The notes below the pieces were generated by a model, which was not told the origin of the DNA, searched no databases, and worked only from the letters and a program-made list of their open reading frames with translations. 64,000 bases of DNA, taken from assembly GCA_009783355.1 (NCBI GenBank), contig WRHH01000001.1:62001-126000 (forward strand), written 5' to 3'. Below, piece after piece: positions 60,839 through 64,000 of the stretch. The first letter of the stretch is position 1, and every line of letters starts with the position of its first letter. Both the position numbers and the translations under genes were made by a program. Origin of the DNA: Synergistaceae bacterium. Lineage in GTDB: Bacteria; Synergistota; Synergistia; Synergistales; Aminobacteriaceae.

Positions 60839-61002
60839 AATAATACACCTCCGAAAAGTATCGCTCAAAAAGAGCCTTTTTTATGCCGGAATTTTAGCAA
60901 TAAATTGTGAAGATTTTGTGTAAAATCAAACTTCGCTTTAATTTGTTGCGTTTATAGTTTTAACATGGGACGCCCATGGGCGCCTCCTATACCCGTAAAA
61001 CC

Positions 61003-61725
61003 TTATGCGTTTTCTTTAAGCTTTTGTTTTTTCATAAACGAAATTGTAAGCCATACTAAACATACGGCAGCGCTTACAGCAAGAACCTTATCGGACATTA
61101 TTATTCCTTGTGTATTAGCTTCAATACGGTACGGATCAATAAACAGCCTCATTACAGAATAAAGGCCAACGCTAACGGGAGAAACTATTCCGTATTTAAA
61201 TATTATTCCGTTCCTCTTGATATAGTTTTCAATCGTAAGCACTATTGAAAGTATTATAGCGGCGGAAAAAGAATAGTAAAGTTGCGTGGGGCGCCCATCT
61301 ATTCCTCTGCAACAGCCTTCTAAGTAACATCCCCATCTTCCAATTGCTACAGTGAGAAGTCCTGCAGGCGAGACCATTTCAGAAAGTTTCCAAAAAGAAA
61401 CATTCTTTACTTTGCACATAATAAATGCAACTATTATGGCGCCAAGCGCAGCTCCGACTTCAGATATTCCGCCGCGGTTAATATCAAGAAAAAATGATGG
61501 GTTTTCGAAATACAACCGCCAGTTTAAAAAGTACTCAAAACAACGCGCTCCAAGTATCATTCCAAAAAATGCGTATGATATGACTGAGGAGGCTTCTTTT
61601 GCCGGTAGACCGCTTCTATCAATGCGTTTGTTTGTCCATAGTATTGCTGCTATGAGAGCGATGCTCCAGAAAACATAATAGCTTTCAATTTCAAAAAAGC
61701 CAATTTTGAAAAGTACGCGATACAT
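61003..61725 (-). CDS. lgt: Lgt-family prolipoprotein diacylglyceryl transferase-like protein
   Basis: A 240-residue membrane protein with about seven hydrophobic segments. The Lgt signature GRIGNFxNxExxG appears in altered form as GRWGCYLEGCCRG; the Arg is kept but Asn and the usual Glu are replaced by Cys-rich residues. MRLFIDPYRIEANTQGI is close to the family's C-terminal motif. It is a member of the divergent branch whose transfer activity is not proven. True lgt function is likely but uncertain. It follows jag after 13 bases in the yidC transcript. Confidence 0.75.
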   Translation of the reverse strand: MYRVLFKIGFFEIESYYVFWSIALIAAILWTNKRIDRSGLPAKEASSVISYAFFGMILGARCFEYFLNWRLYFENPSFFLDINRGGISEVGAALGAIIVAFIMCKVKNVSFWKLSEMVSPAGLLTVAIGRWGCYLEGCCRGIDGRPTQLYYSFSAAIILSIVLTIENYIKRNGIIFKYGIVSPVSVGLYSVMRLFIDPYRIEANTQGIIMSDKVLAVSAAVCLVWLTISFMKKQKLKENA

Positions 61726-61738
61726 ATTTAGCCAGCCT

Positions 61739-62632
61739 CTACCTGCGCGATCTTCGCCTTGGGCGCGATCTTACTTCATAGTGGTTCACCTTAGGCATTA
61801 TTACAACTTTTCTATCAGGCGGCTCTCCTATTGACTCCGTAAACACGTCGCTGCTGTCTTGAAGAGTTAAATGAACAATCCTTCTTTCCCAACTGGCCAT
61901 AGGTTCAAGTTTTATAGGAATTCCGCGCGTGGCTGCTTTTTTTGCCATTGAAATTGCAAGCCGCTGAAGGTTTCCAGCTCTGCGGTCACGATATCCGTCA
62001 CTGTCAAGCCTTATTCTTGGAACATCTTTAGTCTCTCTGATACACAAGTTTGAGATGTATTCAATTGCCTTTAGCGTATCGCCGTATTTCCCTACAATAA
62101 TTGCCGCATCCTCTCCTTCTATTGAGATAAAGTAATTTTCCGTTACTTCTGCTGAAACATTTAAATCCATTTTTACAATAAGCTCATTAATAAACTTTAC
62201 GCTTTCCTTTATTAATTCAAGTCGAGCTTCATCATTATTATCTTCGTTATCATCTATTTTGTTTTCTCTAACATTATCCGGCGCGACCTGTATTTCCTGC
62301 TTAACTTCAGGTTTTTTCTTTTTCTTCGAATTATCCGCCTGTTTTTCTTGTTTGGCGTCTCTTGTTCCCTTCTTTTCAGGTTTTTCAACCGGTGTTTCTT
62401 GTTTAACTTGTGGAGCGTTCTTTACTCCTGTATCTTCTGTTTCTGTTTGTCCAGCGTTTACTGTTATTTCAAGCTGTAATCTTTTCCCGAAAATGCCCAA
62501 AAAGCCTTTTCCCTCCGATATGATTTTTGCCTGAAGGCATGATTCCGGAACTTCAAGCTCTAATGCTACTCTTCTAATTGCATCCTCTATTGATGAAGCT
62601 TCCAGATTAATTTTTTTTATATTTGTATACAT
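61739..62632 (-). CDS. jag: RNA-binding protein Jag (KhpB)
   Basis: A 297-residue cytoplasmic protein. Jag-N covers about 1-60 (KKINLEASSIEDAIRRVALE; KGFLGIFG), a long Lys/Glu/Asn-rich linker 60-145 is probably disordered, then a KH domain (ISIEGEDAAIIVGKYGDTLK, with the GKYG loop) and an R3H domain (NLQRLAISMAKKAA; MASWERRIVHLTLQ). It binds RNA and affects cell division and envelope growth in Gram-positives; here it follows yidC, the usual order. Its ATG overlaps the yidC stop. Confidence 0.93.
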   Translation of the reverse strand: MYTNIKKINLEASSIEDAIRRVALELEVPESCLQAKIISEGKGFLGIFGKRLQLEITVNAGQTETEDTGVKNAPQVKQETPVEKPEKKGTRDAKQEKQADNSKKKKKPEVKQEIQVAPDNVRENKIDDNEDNNDEARLELIKESVKFINELIVKMDLNVSAEVTENYFISIEGEDAAIIVGKYGDTLKAIEYISNLCIRETKDVPRIRLDSDGYRDRRAGNLQRLAISMAKKAATRGIPIKLEPMASWERRIVHLTLQDSSDVFTESIGEPPDRKVVIMPKVNHYEVRSRPRRRSRR

Positions 62633-63855
62633 CAGTGATTCCCCATTGGTTTATCTTTATAAAGAGCCGGTTTTTCTTTCATTTCCTGCTTTGTTCGTTT
62701 TGCAGTTAATAACTGCTGGGCCGCTGCAAGCAGTGAAGATACTCCCCAGTAAAGCAATACCCCTCCAGGCAAGCTTAAGCATATGAACGTAATAAGTATC
62801 GGCATCATTATACTCATCGCCGCCATTTGAGGGTTTCCGCTTGAAGTTAGTTTTTGCTGATACCACATTAGGCCCCCGTTAGCAAGAAGTATTAACGAGT
62901 TAGCCAGATAGAAATTTACATTGACCAATCCTGCAGGGTTATTCAACACTGCGTATCCAACGTTAAACATTCCGATACTATTTGAAGGCATGACCTTAAG
63001 TATATAAAGATTTTTAATAACTTCCTTTGTAAACCCCGTATTGCTCGCAAGCTCTCTCATTGCTCCTTCTGTAAGCCCCGCATTAAAAACAATATCTCTC
63101 AGAACATCTCCTGTAAGTTTCGTATTAACAACAAGGCTATTAATAATATCCTCAGCAATGCCCGCATTAATAACAGAATCTTTCAAGACGTCTAATGTAA
63201 GATCCTTGCTCATAATAATACTTTCAACAATGCCTTCAGTCTGCTCCATATTAATAACAAGGCCATTTAGTGTTTCTTCAGTAAACTCAGCAATAGCTAT
63301 AAGGTTATTTAATACTTCTTCAGTAATTCCTGAATTAGTAATAAGTTTATTAATAACATCAATAGTTAGCCCCGTATTATCAACAATTCCTTTAATAGCT
63401 TCTTCTATGTAGCTTGCAGTAGAAGCATTACACGCCTCAATTACCATTGTGTAAACTGATCCGCCCAAATCGATCCCAAGAAAAGTCGCTGAAAAACCCG
63501 CTGTTGAGACAAGTTTGATTAATACTTGATACAACAGGATAAAAATTGGAAGTTGAACCAATAATGGTAAACAGCCTGCCATAGGGTTAATTTTATGATC
63601 CTTGTAAAGCTGCATTGTTTCCCTGTTCAGAGCTTCCTTGTCGTTTTTGAATTTTTCCTGCAGCACTTTAATCTGCGGTTGCAGTCGCTGCATTTTTTGC
63701 ATGCTTACCGCCTGTTTTTTGTTTAGCGGATGCGTGATAGCGCGAATTAGAAGTGTAAACAGGATTATTGCAATTCCCCAGGAACCAGTAAATGAATACA
63801 AGATATCCAGAAGTTTTGCCACCCAGTCACTTATCATTTCCCACAAAAAAATCAC
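62632..63855 (-). CDS. yidC: Membrane protein insertase YidC with repeat insertion
   Basis: A 407-residue Oxa1/YidC insertase that places proteins in the inner membrane. The conserved Arg in the hydrophilic groove is in LLIRAITHPL (R38); the cytoplasmic hairpin with KMQRLQPQIKVLQEKF and the LPLLVQLPIFILLYQVL segment are standard, and the final segments are near 310-380. Between segments two and three, where other YidC proteins have a short extracytoplasmic loop, residues 149-288 hold ten 14-residue repeats. The start is GTG 63855 or TTG 63846, both after AAGGTG. yidD precedes and jag follows, as usual. Confidence 0.92.
   Translation of the reverse strand: MIFLWEMISDWVAKLLDILYSFTGSWGIAIILFTLLIRAITHPLNKKQAVSMQKMQRLQPQIKVLQEKFKNDKEALNRETMQLYKDHKINPMAGCLPLLVQLPIFILLYQVLIKLVSTAGFSATFLGIDLGGSVYTMVIEACNASTASYIEEAIKGIVDNTGLTIDVINKLITNSGITEEVLNNLIAIAEFTEETLNGLVINMEQTEGIVESIIMSKDLTLDVLKDSVINAGIAEDIINSLVVNTKLTGDVLRDIVFNAGLTEGAMRELASNTGFTKEVIKNLYILKVMPSNSIGMFNVGYAVLNNPAGLVNVNFYLANSLILLANGGLMWYQQKLTSSGNPQMAAMSIMMPILITFICLSLPGGVLLYWGVSSLLAAAQQLLTAKRTKQEMKEKPALYKDKPMGNH
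62992..63411 (-). repeat. Ten 42-bp (14-residue) repeats within yidC
   Basis: Units of 14 codons follow the consensus hydrophobic-T-E-E/D-V-I/L-N-x-L-V/I-x-N-x-G, for example LTIDVINKLITNSG, ITEEVLNNLIAIAE and LTGDVLRDIVFNAG. All are in register, with no frame change. Amino acid identity is moderate while DNA identity is lower, indicating that selection has kept the protein repeat. Confidence 0.9.
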
Positions 63856-63870
63856 CTTCTTTTAGATTGT

Positions 63871-64000
63871 TAAGGAGAGCAAATTCGTTTCTCCTCCTGC
63901 TCTTCCTTTTTGCTCTTCGGGACCGGGTCATACCCGCCTTTGCACCAAGGCGCGCAACGTAATAAGCGAATTATCGTGAGATATAACCCTTTTATAAAAC
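63871..64000 (-). CDS. yidD: YidD membrane insertion factor, C-terminal part (5' end outside window)
   Basis: The minus strand at the right edge encodes the end of Yid[21 protein letters not shown], the family's RxLRCxPxxxGGYDPVP motif, then a charged tail and a stop at 63871. The gene extends beyond 64000. It is a small amphipathic protein that aids YidC insertion. Upstream, rnpA and rpmH are expected. Confidence 0.93.

Overview
The window looks like a chromosomal segment of a member of the Synergistota (Synergistetes), a diderm, probably anaerobic and peptide- or amino-acid-using bacterium. Two proteins, the truncated one at the left edge and the 1075-residue zinc carboxypeptidase, end in the Synergist-CTERM type of sorting signal (acidic spacer or short linker, GCNAG, hydrophobic stretch, basic end). 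An outer membrane with lipid A is shown by lpxA, lpxC, lpxD, fabZ, a short bamA and a late acyltransferase. Flagellar chaperones (fliS and a FlgN-like gene), a TRAP transporter, a branched-chain amino-acid ABC transporter, ATP-type PEP carboxykinase and rubredoxin fit that lifestyle.

Layout. 1-2.3 kb: surface proteins. 1.9-6.0 kb: a DNA-damage cluster (dinB with a small partner, an XRE repressor with an ImmA/IrrE protease behind a consensus promoter and repeated operator-like sites, and an SRAP/HMCES-type protein). 6.2-8.5 kb: flavoprotein, acyl-ACP thioesterase, RarD permease. 8.4-11.5 kb: a decayed accessory region with an ankyrin-gene tail, a YhcG nuclease, an integrase remnant, and a group IIC intron interrupted by an IS1182-type fragment, ending at tRNA-Ser(GGA). 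11.7-15.8 kb: prmC, trxB, fliS, flgN-like, M48 peptidase. 15.9-16.9 kb: Phd/ParE toxin-antitoxin pair beside a broken nucleotidyltransferase. 16.9-19.7 kb: TRAP transporter. 19.7-20.9 kb: ankyrin protein. 21.1-24.2 kb: FlhB-like protein, a YraN-ComM fusion, L,D-transpeptidase. 25.2-28.9 kb: MoxR, DUF58, transglutaminase. 28.9-31.5 kb: a two-gene AAA ATPase plus TOPRIM-like operon (candidate defence system) and a decayed AlbA/HTH gene. 31.6-36.3 kb: alr, FAH hydrolase, rubredoxin, YczE-like and DUF4403 proteins. 36.5-39.7 kb: M14 carboxypeptidase. 40.1-50.6 kb: a long minus-strand envelope cluster from a sigma factor through bamA and lpxDC-fabZ-lpxA. 50.7-54.9 kb: zinc peptidase, PEP carboxykinase, acetyltransferase, second ankyrin protein. 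55.3-59.0 kb: livFGMH. 59.4-64 kb: HtrA, Lgt-like, Jag, YidC, YidD (the usual right part of an rpmH-rnpA-yidD-yidC-jag block).

The most unusual signals are: (1) heptamer tandem-repeat cassettes placed at the 3' ends of many genes, several of which supply the actual stop codon; several carry a stop triplet on both strands, and because 7 and 3 share no factor a short array stops all six frames; most are followed by an A-rich tail close to AAAARRCAAAAGC; (2) a YidC with ten 14-residue repeats inserted in its extracytoplasmic loop; (3) an in-frame YraN-ComM fusion; (4) the AAA/TOPRIM operon; (5) the XRE/ImmA-dinB-SRAP cluster, which recalls the Deinococcus DdrO/IrrE arrangement. Functions are assigned from motifs and remembered family features only; no database search was run.
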